DNA of 64,000 bases from Apiosordaria backusii (lineage: Eukaryota > Ascomycota > Sordariomycetes > Sordariales > Lasiosphaeriaceae): NCBI GenBank assembly GCA_030549205.1, contig JAUKTV010000009.1, positions 744,001-808,000 of the forward strand, in the 5' to 3' direction. Below the pieces are notes generated by a model. That model was given only the letters and a program-made list of their open reading frames with translations, had not been told where the DNA came from and searched no databases. A program made the translations under genes and the position numbers. Shown here one piece after another: positions 12,544-23,167 of this stretch. Positions within the stretch are counted from its first letter, which is position 1. Each line of letters begins with the position of its first letter.

Positions 12544-13158
12544 AGGAGAGAACTCTTGTATTTTAAGCATTTCTTAGGGGGTTATCAGGGACAATGGGTG
12601 GAATGAAGGCCTGGGATTTCTGGGACTGGGAGCAACCAAAATACCTATACCTTTGAGCATCTGGTTAATGAAATTGAGGTTATGATGAATACATATTTTT
12701 TACTCGATGATTATCCGTACTCCAAATTGCCACCCCCTTTCTTGCGAAGCAAACTTGATCAGGCCACGCTCAGGACACGTTCAGCCCTTTGTGAATCACT
12801 TTTAATAATAAAATTGTGCCGTTCCTGACCGCCATTTACCCCAGAAAGTGGGGTCTTGATTGGCCGACCTCGCAGCCATCCTGCATGCCAGACCCCGGCC
12901 GCTAGGCCCAGATTCTGGGCGTCCCTCGCTTTGCATCCCAAGTCACTGACACCTCAGCCTGAACCCGAGTATCCCGCCGCCACAGTCCTGCGCCTGAATT
13001 CTTATTATTGCTTAGCCTCCCTCGCGGAATTTTTTTCTCTCCTTTCTTTCTTGCTACTCTGCAAAAACCCCCTCTAACAGTCACAGCTACGAAGTAAATT
13101 CCCTCGAACTTGCACGAAACAAACGAACGAACACGACCCCCTTCGAAATCAAGCAGCA
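12544..13158. other. Intergenic: PDI 3' flank and promoter of next gene
   Basis: Both neighbours are on the plus strand. The part after 13000 is pyrimidine-rich and then A/C-rich up to the ATG at 13159, as in many fungal leaders. No gene or RNA is seen. Confidence 0.45.
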
Positions 13159-13902
13159 ATGGCCTCCGGAATCCTCACTCGCGCGCTGCCTCGCGCCGCT
13201 TTCTCTCCTGCGCCGATTCGCACCCTGACCACTTCGACCGCGAGGCTCAACGCTGCTATTGCTGGCGGTGCTGTTCCCTTGCCTGCGCGCAAGCCCATTG
13301 GTGCTCTGAGAGGAGGGTATGTCTCACATTCTGCGCATTCCTGTGGAAGTAAGAGAAAGATGGATGCTAATATATATTGCAAACAACAGTCTGTTCGGCT
13401 TCTTCTTTGGCAGCACTCTCGCCGGCGGCGCGGTGTACTACTACGCCGTCCAAGAGTACAAGGCTTCCAACGAGCTGCTGACTGAAGATATCTACGTGCG
13501 TCTTTGCATTTGAGCTTTATTCTACCTTGCTTTCTTTTTTTATTATTTTTTACATTTTACTGCTTCGACTGCTGTTCGGAGGGGGTTCCACAGCACACTT
13601 CCTTTTTTATTACCACAACTTTTACACTGAGGGTTTCTGGGGAAGACAAAAGAGAGAGAAAGACTAGATTTTCTAGACTACTTCTTTATTAGAGGGGATA
13701 GACAGAGAGAGAGAGTGAGAGAGAGAAAGAGATGGGGAGATAATGGGGATACACAACACGAGATACACGAGGACATTTTGACTGACGGTTTGATTTTGTG
13801 GGTGAATTACAGGCTCTGCAGCATTCGGTTGAGCGGTTGAGCGAATATATTACCACGTTGGAGCAAAAGATGGAGTTATTGGAGAAGAAGAAGAAGAGGT
13901 GA
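13159..13902 (+). CDS. Small membrane protein with mitochondrial-type N-terminus and C-terminal coiled coil
   Basis: Three exons, 13159-13316, 13390-13495 and 13813-13902, give 117 residues. Intron 1 (73 nt) has donor GTATGT, a GCTAAT branch and acceptor AACAG. Intron 2 is long (317 nt), donor GTGCGT, acceptor TACAG. The first 45 residues are rich in Arg, Ala and Ser with no acidic residue (MASGILTRALPRAAFS), as in mitochondrial presequences. A Gly-rich hydrophobic segment follows (LFGFFFGSTLAGGAVYYYAV), then an acidic stretch and a Leu-heptad helix (LQHSVERLSEYITTLEQKME) ending in a lysine run. This layout fits a single-pass inner-membrane protein of fungi whose function I do not know. Without intron 2 splicing the frame ends after EDIYVRLCI, so the coiled coil depends on that splice. 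The exon structure is well supported, the location is inferred. Confidence 0.75.
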
Positions 13903-14599
13903 ACAAACAAAAGTTATGGCTTTTTTGGGAGGATGGGAAAAGGAAAGGGATACATGCATGGGATACTCTGAAGGAAAAGGGGGTTGTTGTGGGATATGAA
14001 GGGGTTGGTTTAATGGAGAGGCAGTCTGTCTTCAGTACGACGAGCAAGCAACCAAACACCTTGAAACAAAAACAACCCTATTTGATGGCAGGCGTGGCGC
14101 AATATGAAGTTCTTTTGCTCTCATTGGACATTTCCTGTGTCTTTGGATGAAGATCGAGTATATGCACCAGTGATCGGAATTGGGTTTGCTAGTTTGACAG
14201 CTACACAATGCCAGACTAGGTAGACCCTAATGAACGGTAATTAGCTCTAAACCAGCCCTCAACCTCGCAGTGCCCAAACGTGTCTGATGTTTCCTGAGAC
14301 ATTGAGACGTTTTTCGTTTAGCTTCAAACTGTCGTCATCAGTGGATAGTGTAGCCCGCAAGGTTCTCCGGACGGGCTCCGCAAATCGATTTTCTTTTGCG
14401 GGACCCGATGACCCGACACTTACCCCCGGCCGGCTCGGCCCTTTCGTTCCAAAAATCTCCCGAACACATTTTGAGTTCGCGGCGCGCGTCAGATCCATCC
14501 CACCTTTTTTTTTTCTTTTTGTGTACATACATCAACCTGACACAACTCCCACCACTCTATCCACAATCAATCAACGTCGACACAGGAAAATTCAAGAAG
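13903..14599. other. Intergenic between two plus-strand genes
   Basis: The space holds the 3' flank of the small membrane-protein gene and the promoter and leader of VPS71. A pyrimidine tract sits at 14499-14520. No gene is supported. Confidence 0.4.
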
Positions 14600-15754
14600 A
14601 TGAACAATTTCGGCGTCATCGAAGTAGCCGGCACAGCGAACAAAGCCACACCAGGATGGGCCTACGTCCCAGACACGGGCCCAGCTCTCCCCGCCGCGCT
14701 GCAGCCGAAGAACAGGAAGAGAGCAGCAGCAGCGAGGAACCAGCCGGGGCTGAGTCTGTCCGATCTCACCGCGCGGCAGGAGAACAAGCTACGGAAGGAT
14801 CTGGAGGCGTTGAATAAGGATAACCATCGCGATGTGAATATCCCTGTTCCGCACAAGACGGGCGGCGGGAGTAGATGTATGTCCCCTTTCCCCCTTTCCC
14901 CAACCCCATTGTATTATCACAAACTCACTTTTGAGTGTGTGTGTGTGTGTGTGTCCAGCCCAGAATAAACACACCCCCAACGTCCGCAAGATCCTCCAGT
15001 CCCAAAAGACCTTCGCCAACCACCTCGACGACTACCAAGCCCTGCTCGCCCTGGCGGAATCGAACCCCGCCGCGGTGGTGAACCATCCTTTGCTGTTCCT
15101 CAACAACAAACCCTTGACTACTTCGGCGTCTGCTACCCCGGCGAAGAGCGCATCACCTGCTCCTGCCCCGCCACCGCCAACAACAACAGCAGAGAAAGGA
15201 GGAGCAAGTAAAAGATCAGCCGCCGCCGCGAAGAGAGCTGCCGCTAAGGAAAAGGAAGAGGAAAGAAAAAAGGCGAGATTAGCAGCTGCTGCTAAGTTGC
15301 CCGAACCAGCACCACCACCACCACCACCATTGTCGGAAGAGACACCCCAAGAGGAAGATGTCGAAATGGTTGATATATCCGACCCCCCACCGCAACAACA
15401 ACAAGAAGAGAAAGAGCTACCAACATATCCCCCAGATGGGACAATCCTCCCACCCTACAAGAAACAACCGCCAGTCCCTCACCCGGGGGACAACGACCCC
15501 CTTTTGGTGTCTGTTGTTCCCTCTTTCCCAACGGATGAGGAATTAAAGGCGCTGATGACGGCCCCCCCCTGAGTTACCTCGAGGCGAGGGCTACGTTTGG
15601 AGGGGAGGAGGGAACAAAATACCCGACGAGGGTGTTTTGCGAGATGTGCGGGTATTGGGGGAGGGTCAAGTGCATCAAGTGCGGGGTGAGGGTTTGCGCG
15701 CTGGATTGTCTGGAGGCGCATAGGGAGGAGTGTGTGACTAGGTATGGGCTGTGA
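14600..15754 (+). CDS. VPS71: VPS71/SWC6-type HIT zinc-finger subunit of SWR1 complex (frame break before the zinc finger)
   Basis: Vps71 (SWC6, ZNHIT1 in animals) is a subunit of the SWR1 remodeller that deposits histone H2A.Z. Exon 1 is 14600-14876 and exon 2 is 14959-15754; the 82-nt intron has donor GTATGT and ends in a (GT)10 run followed by CCAG. The N-terminal half carries RKILQSQKTFANHLDDY, typical of the family, then a Pro/Ala/Lys-rich and acidic linker. In the assembled frame the protein stops at 15570-15572 after a run of eight C (15562-15569). One more C keeps the frame open through LSYLEARATF to a perfect HIT zinc finger with ligands C-x2-C-x7-C-x2-C-x4-C-x3-C-x3-H-x3-C and a stop at 15752-15754, giving 357 residues. 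I infer a miscounted homopolymer, not a broken gene. Product assignment is strong because the finger is at the expected C-terminal position. Confidence 0.85.
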
Positions 15755-15883
15755 TGTCATGGGGGGAGGTTTTGGTTTATGATAAAATGATACCCTGGAG
15801 TTTGAGGTTATGGTTTGGATAATATAAATGGGATTTGAACTCGTCTTCATATTTTGAAATAAATGTGACTGATATGGTAAAGA

Positions 15884-18076
15884 TCAGCGTCTCCTGCCAG
15901 TGCCACCGCCATGTCCAGAATCCCCACGGTCGTTGAGCGAGACAACCTCGCCAATACCAGCCGCTTCCTGCTCATCTTCCAGAGCAGTAATCTCCTCTCT
16001 GCAATCCCACCATTTCTCCTCACTGAGCTCAAAGGCCTTGGATTTGATCTCCTTGATAGACAAAGTCTCTGGCTGAATGTTCTTCCACCTGAGATTCGTC
16101 ATGAGAATCTCCTGCCACTCGTTCGACGTCCGCTGGAAGAAATCCCGGCGGGACTCGAACGGCCTCGGGTGAGGCAGCCCGTCGTCAACAGTTTCCGTCG
16201 CAGTCTCTGCTTCCCAATCCTCTTCCGAAGCCGCGATAGTGGTCTCGGTATCAGCAACCGATGCCGCCTCATCAACGTCTTGCTTCTTCCTCCCGCGCTT
16301 GCTAGGGGTGTACTTGACGGGTTCACCAGCAGCAGCATCTGCCATTTCAACGTCACCTTCGTCGTCTTCATCATCTTCATCTTCATACTCGTCGTCATCT
16401 TCTTCATCTTCGTCTTCATCTTCGGATTCCTGTGTCTTATTGTCAGTGATGAATTTGGTAAGAGGGGACATGTTAAAAAAACTTACAACCCAATCCTCCA
16501 CCGGCCGATTAAACACCTCCTTACACCCATCCATCTTCCCCAAATCAATCGCATACAAATCATCAAACGTAAACTCCCTGTCCCCCTTTTCAAACGTACC
16601 CCCATAAATATACAGCACATCATCCTGCACCGCCAGCTGCGCATTAAACCTCACATGAGGCAGCTCCATGCTCACCGGCATCTCCCTTTTTGTTTCCCTC
16701 TCCTCCTCTTTCTCCTCCTGTCCTCCTAACCCATCAATCTCCATCACATCATCATCCCCGCCTCCCTGCCCAGCAGTAAGCTTCGCCAAACTCCTCAACA
16801 GCTCCTCCTCATTCGCCTGCCTATTCCCTTTTCTCCCACCCCCTCTCTGTTCCCCCTTTTTGTTACCCGCATTTCCCCTGGGTTTTCTCAGTCCCAAAGG
16901 GAAAAACCTATTCCTCTCCACATTCCACGCAAACAGCTGATTAAAAAACTCACTGTCAATCCCCTCCTCGCTCTCGTCCACATCATGCACACCCCCAAAC
17001 AGTATCCCCCTGCCCTTATGAAACGCCATCGTCGCCCCCGCCCTGGTAGGGTTAGGCGCATTAGCGGGTTTTTTTCTTCTTTCCCACCTCACCACCGGCT
17101 GTGCACCCTGTGGCGCCTCTTGTCCCGGGGGAACCACCCGAAGAAAGAAGCAATCCGTGTGCACCATTGGTTTATACGCTGATTTCCCCGTTCCCCCTCC
17201 CCCTTGGGATTTCTTCCCTTGGTTTTGCTGCTGACCGCCACCTTTGCCAGCGGAGGAGGTGGCCTTGACGCGGGAGTACCCCCCATATAAAACCGCACCT
17301 TGGTCGTTAGGTAAGAGCGTGAAGCTCGACCTTGGCTCGGGTTTTAGCTGTGCTGGGGGGAGGGTAGGGGAAAACCAGACAAAGTTGTTTGTGTCGTAGA
17401 TCCATAGGTCACCAAGGTATTTCGTTTGGTTGGCTGTGTCTTGAAACCCCCCAAATAAAATAATGTACTGCTTGTAGTATGTCATTCGATGCCCCGATCT
17501 CGCAGGGGGTGTCTTCCCCTTTGGCTCCAGTCTCGTCCATTCCTTGGACGAGCAGTCCAGTTTCCAGAAATCATTGTAATGGTAAAAAGTCCCTTGCTTG
17601 GGGGAGGAGAATTCACCGCCAAAGAGGTAGATACTTTTGGAGTCGTTACCCCCACGGGTCCAGGCGTGACCTGATCTAGGTAATGGAGCGTTGGGGGAGG
17701 TGACGGAGCGCCACTCGTCCTTGTCTATGTAGTAGACTAATAAATCGTTGAAGAAGGTGGCGAGGGAGCCGTTGAAGTACTCCCCGCCAAAGAGGAGAAG
17801 TTGGTTGCTATTCGCGGGGTTGGCGATGAAAGTGCCGTGTGAGCGGACGCGGGGGGGTTGGTCGAGGACGGTCTCGGTGATTTTGAGGAATTGCTCCTGC
17901 TGCTTGCGGTATTCTTCTAGGACGGCATCGATATCGACGTCGTCGACTTCGTCGGGGTCGGCGTTCTTGGCGGCTTTGGATTTGGACTTTTTGTCGGCTT
18001 TTTTCTCTTGCTTTTGCTTCTTTTCGGCGAGCTTGGCTTTTTTGGAGTCGGATTTGGACTTTTTGTCTTTGGCCAT
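15884..18076 (-). CDS. Kelch-repeat protein with DUF4110 (KLHDC4 / Kel3 type)
   Basis: The ATG at 18076 begins a Lys-rich N-terminus, followed by about six Kelch blades with the GG signature (LLLFGGEYFNG, IYLFGGEFSS, IILFGGFQDT, AVLYGGYSR, GILFGGVHD, LYIYGGTFEKG). An acidic D/E run lies near residues 560-600, and the C-terminus (RPFESRRDFFQRTSNEW and onward) is a DUF4110 domain. Family members are cytoplasmic or nuclear Kelch propeller proteins of poorly defined role. A 57-nt segment at 16430-16486 has donor GTAAGT, branch CTGAC and acceptor ACACAG, is a multiple of three and contains no stop, so it is very likely an intron even though the frame runs through; spliced length is 711 residues, unspliced 730. 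The gene is convergent with VPS71, 129 bases apart. Confidence 0.88.
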   Translation of the reverse strand: MAKDKKSKSDSKKAKLAEKKQKQEKKADKKSKSKAAKNADPDEVDDVDIDAVLEEYRKQQEQFLKITETVLDQPPRVRSHGTFIANPANSNQLLLFGGEYFNGSLATFFNDLLVYYIDKDEWRSVTSPNAPLPRSGHAWTRGGNDSKSIYLFGGEFSSPKQGTFYHYNDFWKLDCSSKEWTRLEPKGKTPPARSGHRMTYYKQYIILFGGFQDTANQTKYLGDLWIYDTNNFVWFSPTLPPAQLKPEPRSSFTLLPNDQGAVLYGGYSRVKATSSAGKGGGQQQNQGKKSQGGGGTGKSAYKPMVHTDCFFLRVVPPGQEAPQGAQPVVRWERRKKPANAPNPTRAGATMAFHKGRGILFGGVHDVDESEEGIDSEFFNQLFAWNVERNRFFPLGLRKPRGNAGNKKGEQRGGGRKGNRQANEEELLRSLAKLTAGQGGGDDDVMEIDGLGGQEEKEEERETKREMPVSMELPHVRFNAQLAVQDDVLYIYGGTFEKGDREFTFDDLYAIDLGKMDGCKEVFNRPVEDWVVSFFNMSPLTKFITDNKTQESEDEDEDEEDDDEYEDEDDEDDEGDVEMADAAAGEPVKYTPSKRGRKKQDVDEAASVADTETTIAASEEDWEAETATETVDDGLPHPRPFESRRDFFQRTSNEWQEILMTNLRWKNIQPETLSIKEIKSKAFELSEEKWWDCREEITALEDEQEAAGIGEVVSLNDRGDSGHGGGTGRRR

Positions 18077-19006
18077 TTTTGAATGAAGAAAATGTGAGCT
18101 GAGGGCTAGCTCAGCTGGCTGTGGTGAGTAAGTATGTTTTTGACGAAGGTAAGATTGAGAGAGTACGTGAGTGAAATTGGGTCGTAAAAAAGTGAAAGAC
18201 TTTGTGAAAATGCGGAGAAAGCAATGTGATGTCGTTGAAAAGGTGTGTTGACTCCACCTTTCAAAAACTGCAGTGTGAATGAACTGAATCAGGCTTTCAG
18301 CGAATGAGGCTCCAGCTGTGGCAAGAAACCAAGAATTTTGATCACATTCTTGAATAAACCGTTATTTTCATACCAACACCTATTTTCTGGGTATGAAACC
18401 AGCAGTTAAAGTCTCTATCTCTAAGCCTGCGTTGAAGGTGATGATAAGTGGGCGGTTGTTACTTGTATGAGCTTCAGCTCTCATTTCGAGTTTCATATGT
18501 TGTATTACTTCCCACCTAGCTCTTCAAAAGCAAAATACTACACCTACAACCTGCAAAACATCCCCTCACTTACAACTTACAGAATCAAAATGTCGTGATG
18601 ATATTAAGTGAGACTCAAATAGGAATCCCCTGGTGGGCCACCCCAAACCCTGTAAGCACCCCCCCCCCCCCCCCCCCAAATAAGCCTAACGCCCTACCCC
18701 CAGCTGTCAAATCGTCAGCCCTACCGCCGTCTCGAACACCCTTTAGCGCAATCCCTCAGCCTTCCACGCTTCAGCTTTGGGAACCAAAGGAAATTAAACC
18801 ACCAACCCCCCCCCCCCCCCAAGAAATCTTGCATTCTGTAAGATTAATAAAAACCTGGGTGGGCCCCCAGCTCACTCACACTCACACTCACACTCTCTCA
18901 CTCTCACGCGTCTTCTCATTATTTCTCTTGGTGTTTTGTGTTCTTATCATCATCATCGTCGTCGTCAATCACACTCCTTTAACAAATTTCAGACCGCAAT
19001 TACACT
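18077..19006. other. Divergent promoter region with long C runs and CT/CA repeats
   Basis: This separates the Kelch gene (minus) from the WSC gene (plus). It contains C19 at 18659-18677, C15 at 18806-18820 and a CACTCA/CT repeat at about 18872-18906. The repeats lie in the presumed WSC leader or promoter. No gene is supported. Confidence 0.45.
18659..18677. repeat. Poly(C) run of 19
   Basis: Nineteen consecutive C, with a second run of 15 at 18806-18820. Run lengths of this kind are error-prone in any assembly. Confidence 0.9.
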
Positions 19007-19604
19007 ATGAAGCTTTTAATCCTCCTCCTGTTATCCATCCTAGGACTGGTGGTCACAGCCCAAGATACCACCACCACCACCACCACCAACAAACAACAAA
19101 ACGGCCTAGTAATCCAAACCGGCGCCCAAGGCTACACCTACCACGGCTGCTACACCGAAACCACCAACATCGCCAACACAACCGGCAAGCGAGCCCTAGA
19201 TGGCGGCATCAACTCCGTCCAGCCAGACAACATGACCGTCCAGAAATGCTGGGAGTTTTGTGGCGGCAAGGGGAGCTCGGGCCAGACGTACAAGTTTGCC
19301 GGGTTGGAGTATGCGAGGTTTGTCTTACTTTCTTATTTCTCAAAAAAGAGAAGACAACAAAAATAACTGACGCCGCCCAAATAGAGAATGCTGGTGTGCC
19401 CAATCACTATCGGGCTTGTCCTCCAAGGTTGCAGACAGCGAGTGCGACTTGCCTTGTGATGGCAACAGCACCCAGGCTTGCGGTGGGAATCTGAAGTTGA
19501 CTGTGTATATCGCCAGTGCGGCAGCCAATCTTGCTGCGAGGTTTTCGTTCGTGGCTTCGCTGGGGGTGATTGGGGTGATGGTGTTTGGGTCTGTTTTTGA
19601 GTGA
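19007..19604 (+). CDS. Secreted or GPI-anchored single WSC-domain protein
   Basis: Exons 19007-19317 and 19385-19604 are joined over a 67-nt intron (donor GTTTGT, acceptor AATAG) in the middle of the conserved LEYARECWCA motif, giving 176 residues. A signal peptide (MKLLILLLLSILGLVVTA) is followed by a Thr run and one complete WSC domain: GCYTE at the start, KCWEFC, the ECWC core, the CDLPCDGN pair and QACGG near the end, with eight cysteines. The C-terminal 30 residues are hydrophobic after a small-residue stretch (ASAAANLAARFS), as in GPI attachment signals. WSC domains bind carbohydrate and occur in cell-wall stress sensors and wall proteins. Here there is no cytoplasmic tail, so a sensor role is unlikely; a wall-associated role is inferred. 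Confidence 0.85.
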
Positions 19605-19884
19605 ATGAGTTTGAAGAAATGATAATTGTAATGTGTCTGACTCTATGTATGTACACCAAGCGAGACCGATGTTCAAACGCATTTCAGAACATGAATCAAT
19701 TTTGTTCCTTAACCATCTCAAGTTAAGCGTTTAAAGTCCCATGTCTCAACTACAATGTAAACCATTCCTCCAGTGACAATCGCCTAATAACAGTCCAAAA
19801 AGGTCTCTTCTGTAACTTGTGCTCCTTCAACAGCCCTCCCCCTTGAAACTACCTAACCACGTCCCCAGAAAACCCAACTACCCC
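19605..19884. other. Convergent 3' flanks
   Basis: The 280 bases between the stops of the WSC gene and the alpha-mannosidase gene hold both 3' untranslated regions. No other feature is visible. Confidence 0.4.
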
Positions 19885-22800
19885 TTAATATGCCAACTCA
19901 AGCTTATAAGTAGCGACTTCAAACGCCTTCAACTCAATATCAAAGCTGCTCTCCCCCTCATCAAACACCACCTCCTCCAACTCATCCTCCAACAAATTGA
20001 CCTTGGTCACCTTCTTGACGTCCCATGTCGTGTGAACAGTGCCTCTGGCCAAGCCGCCCAAGCTGTCGTAAATGCGCAAAATGACATTGTACTCCCCTTT
20101 CTTCTCGTCATCCTCGCCACGCTTGATCGTGTCAAGCACAAGGGCTGGGCTGGAATGTGAATCTAGCCACACACGGCGAGTCTGCAAGAATGAGGGAACC
20201 CTATTCGCACCCTCATTCTCGGTAGAAAAGATCTTGAGCGGGTTATTGAATTCGAATCCCTTCCGGACAGTGACGTGGCTCAGTGCGCCCTGATGCGGGA
20301 GAATGGCCCAGCGGATGTTGTGCGTGCCCATGTCAGCATGGGCATCCGGGGCCTTGGAGCTACGGAGGAGAGAAAGACGCATGAGATTGCCGCTGGTGGC
20401 AAAGCCATACTTGCAGTCGTTGAGGATAGAAACTCCATAGCCATGTTCTGACAAATCAGCGAAGCGGTGGGAGCAAACTTCGAACTTGGCCATATCCCAG
20501 CTCGTGTTGTAGTGCGTGGGCCTCCGGACAACGCCAAACTGGGTCTCGTAGCTGGCTTCCGTGTTACGGATATCGACAGGGAACTCGACCTTGAGAAACT
20601 TCATGGTCTCGCGCCATTCCACCTTGCTGCTGACCTCAACAAAGGACTGTTGACCGGGAGAGCAGGCGGAAAGACTGATCACCGTCTCGATATGGCTCTT
20701 GTCGCTGATCTTGGTCCGAGTAATGACGCTGACGCGGTGTTTCTTCTCTTCATGAACCTTGGTCTCGGAGGACGAGAGCTCCCTGCGAGTGTCTAGGTGG
20801 AATACCTCGACATCCCAAGCCTGCCAGTACAGAGGCTTGTCATCAAAAATGACGTACTGGTTGGCCTTTTGCCCCTTGGGGATGATCTCTCGGTTGGCCT
20901 TCAAGTCGTAGAGCGATGTGATGAGACCGTGTTCAAGTTTGACCTTCAATTGACCATTCTGGAGCACAAACACATCTGGAGACGGTTGTTCAAGCGTTAC
21001 CAAAGGTTTCTCGCTGTCGGCGGCAAATGGTCGAAGTTTCATGAAGGGACCAGGACCGAAAGCTACAGCAAGCTCGTCATTGGCAAGCTCAACTACTTCC
21101 TGGCGCGACCACGGAAGCGAGTTGAATGCCACGCCAGTATCCGTCGTGACAGCGTTGGCGGTAACCTCACAGAGTCCCGAAGCCTCGCTAAGAATCTTCT
21201 CGGCGGTCTTGAAAACCTTCTTGTAAATCTATGCAACATGTCAGCATCCTAGTTGTTTCATGCAGCAGAGTCAGACCACTCACCTCGTCGGAATCATGGT
21301 AGCACATCTCGATTGAACTTCCAGGCAGACAATCGTGGAACTGGCAAAGGAGAACTGCCTCCCACATCTCATCAATCTCCTTCTTCGGATAGTCGTAGGA
21401 GCCCTCGACTGACGCAATTGTGGCCAGCAGCTCCACAGCACGCAGCACATCTTCGGCTCTCCGGTTGTTGCGCTTGTTGTTTGACTGAGTAGTGTACGTT
21501 CCACGGTGCAACTCAAAATACAGCTCGCCATACCACGTTACCAGCTTGTCGCCCTTGGCTTCGAGATTATCGAAGAAATCATCGACAGAGTTGCCCATGT
21601 GGACCCGAGGGAGGAGGCCTACAGTGTCGCTGATACCACGAGCGCGGCGGAGCTTCTCGAGATGTTGCCAGGTGGGACCACCGCCTCCATCTCCTTTGCC
21701 AAAAACGAGAAGGGAGGTCGGGTCCTGATCAAGAGACTTGTGCTGAGACATGCTGCGCTTGACATCGCCGAAATGGGCTTCTGCCGTGTATGTTTCGGCA
21801 GGAGGCATATGGCATATCACCTGTGAGCCATCCAGAGCAACCCAGTTGAAAGTGGTGTGCGGGAACTTGTTGATGTTGTTCCAGCTAAGCTTTTGAGTCA
21901 AGAAGCGCGTCATGCCGGCCAGTCGACACAGTTGAGGGAGCTGACTAGAGTATCCGAATGTGTCGGGAAGCCAGAAGGTCTGGCAACGCTTTCCAAAGTT
22001 TTCCTCGAAAAAGCGCTGGCCGTACACGAACTGACGGACAAGGGACTCGCCGCTAGGCAAGTTGGTATCGTGTTCAACCCAACTGCCTCCGATGGGGTGA
22101 AACTGGCCATCCTTGACCTTCTGCTTGACGCGCTCAAAGACATAGGGATAAAGTTCCTTCAGCCACTTGTATTGCTGAGCTTGGGAGCAGGCAAAGTTGA
22201 GTTCGGGATACCTCTCCATCAAATTGCACTGGTTAGACCAGGAACGGGCAACCTTGCGTTTGGTCTCGTCAAAGGGCCAGAGCCAACAACTGTCAATGTG
22301 GCAGTGGCCGATGCCGAAGACAAGTGGCTTCTTGTCGCTCTCGTACACCTTGTGTGAATCGACGTTGGGGCCGAGATACTCCTGGGCTATCTTCCGGCAT
22401 GCCTTGAGCGAGTCCTTGTTGCCAGGTTCGAAGGTATCGATGATTCTGTTGTAAACTTCCAAAGCATGATGCTGCTCAGGGGAGTCCGTGGGGAACTCTT
22501 TGGCGGCATCGCCAATGATCCAGGTATCAATGTGCAGCCCGCGGGCGTCAGGGTTGACCGCCACAATGTTGGCTCTCTCGACAGTGTAGTATCTGTTCGG
22601 GTCGGGGGCAGCAATGAGATCACCTTGACCAATTCCAAACATGCCGTTGCAAGCCATTTCGACGTAGAAAGTGTGCTCCTTTCCATCGAGAAAGGACTTG
22701 GGAAGAACCCACTCCACTCTCTCGCCGCCACCAGTGAGGCCTTGGAGAGGCTTGCCGTCTTCGGACCAAATCAAACCCTCGTTGTTGGCATCCCAGTGGA

Positions 22801-23167
22801 ACTCAACCAGCCTCTTGTCACGAACGTCTTCAGGGACCTTGATGAGGACCTTGAACCAGTGGGTGGTCCAAGATGGGCCAAAGCTGGCGCCAACTTTGGT
22901 CTTTTCGAACTTGTGAGAAACAGCGTCGTCGAAGGTAGGCCTGCTCTGGCCTGGGGCGTGCCACACCCAAAGTTGAACATGAGGTTCGCCGTAGATGACA
23001 GCCTCGTTCATCATGGAAAGGAGGTTTTCATTCGCATATTGGCCCTTGGCGTAGAACTGGCCGACGCGCTGCTTGTAGATCTGGCTGATATATTGGCCCA
23101 CGGGTTTGGGCGCCCGCAGGGGATAGTCGCTTCTAGGGCCCGTCCCGCAGTGGTTTTCGCCGCCCAT
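19885..23167 (-). CDS. AMS1: Alpha-mannosidase, glycoside hydrolase family 38 (vacuolar Ams1 type)
   Basis: Ams1-type enzymes hydrolyse terminal alpha-mannose from free oligosaccharides, and in yeast reach the vacuole by the Cvt/autophagy route, which fits the lack of a signal peptide here. Exon 1 is 23167-21284 (628 residues), exon 2 is 21228-19885 (447 residues), total 1,075, close to yeast Ams1. The 55-nt intron has donor GTGAGT, branch GCTGAC and acceptor CATAG, phase 0, joining HDSDE|IYKKV. The N-terminal catalytic core shows GIGHCHIDSCWLWPFDE (zinc-binding His and Asp) and FWLPDTFGYSSQLPQL (nucleophile Asp). The helical middle domain follows around EGSYDYPKKEIDEMW, and the C-terminal beta domain ends in VATYKLELAY. 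It is convergent with the WSC gene. Confidence 0.95.
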
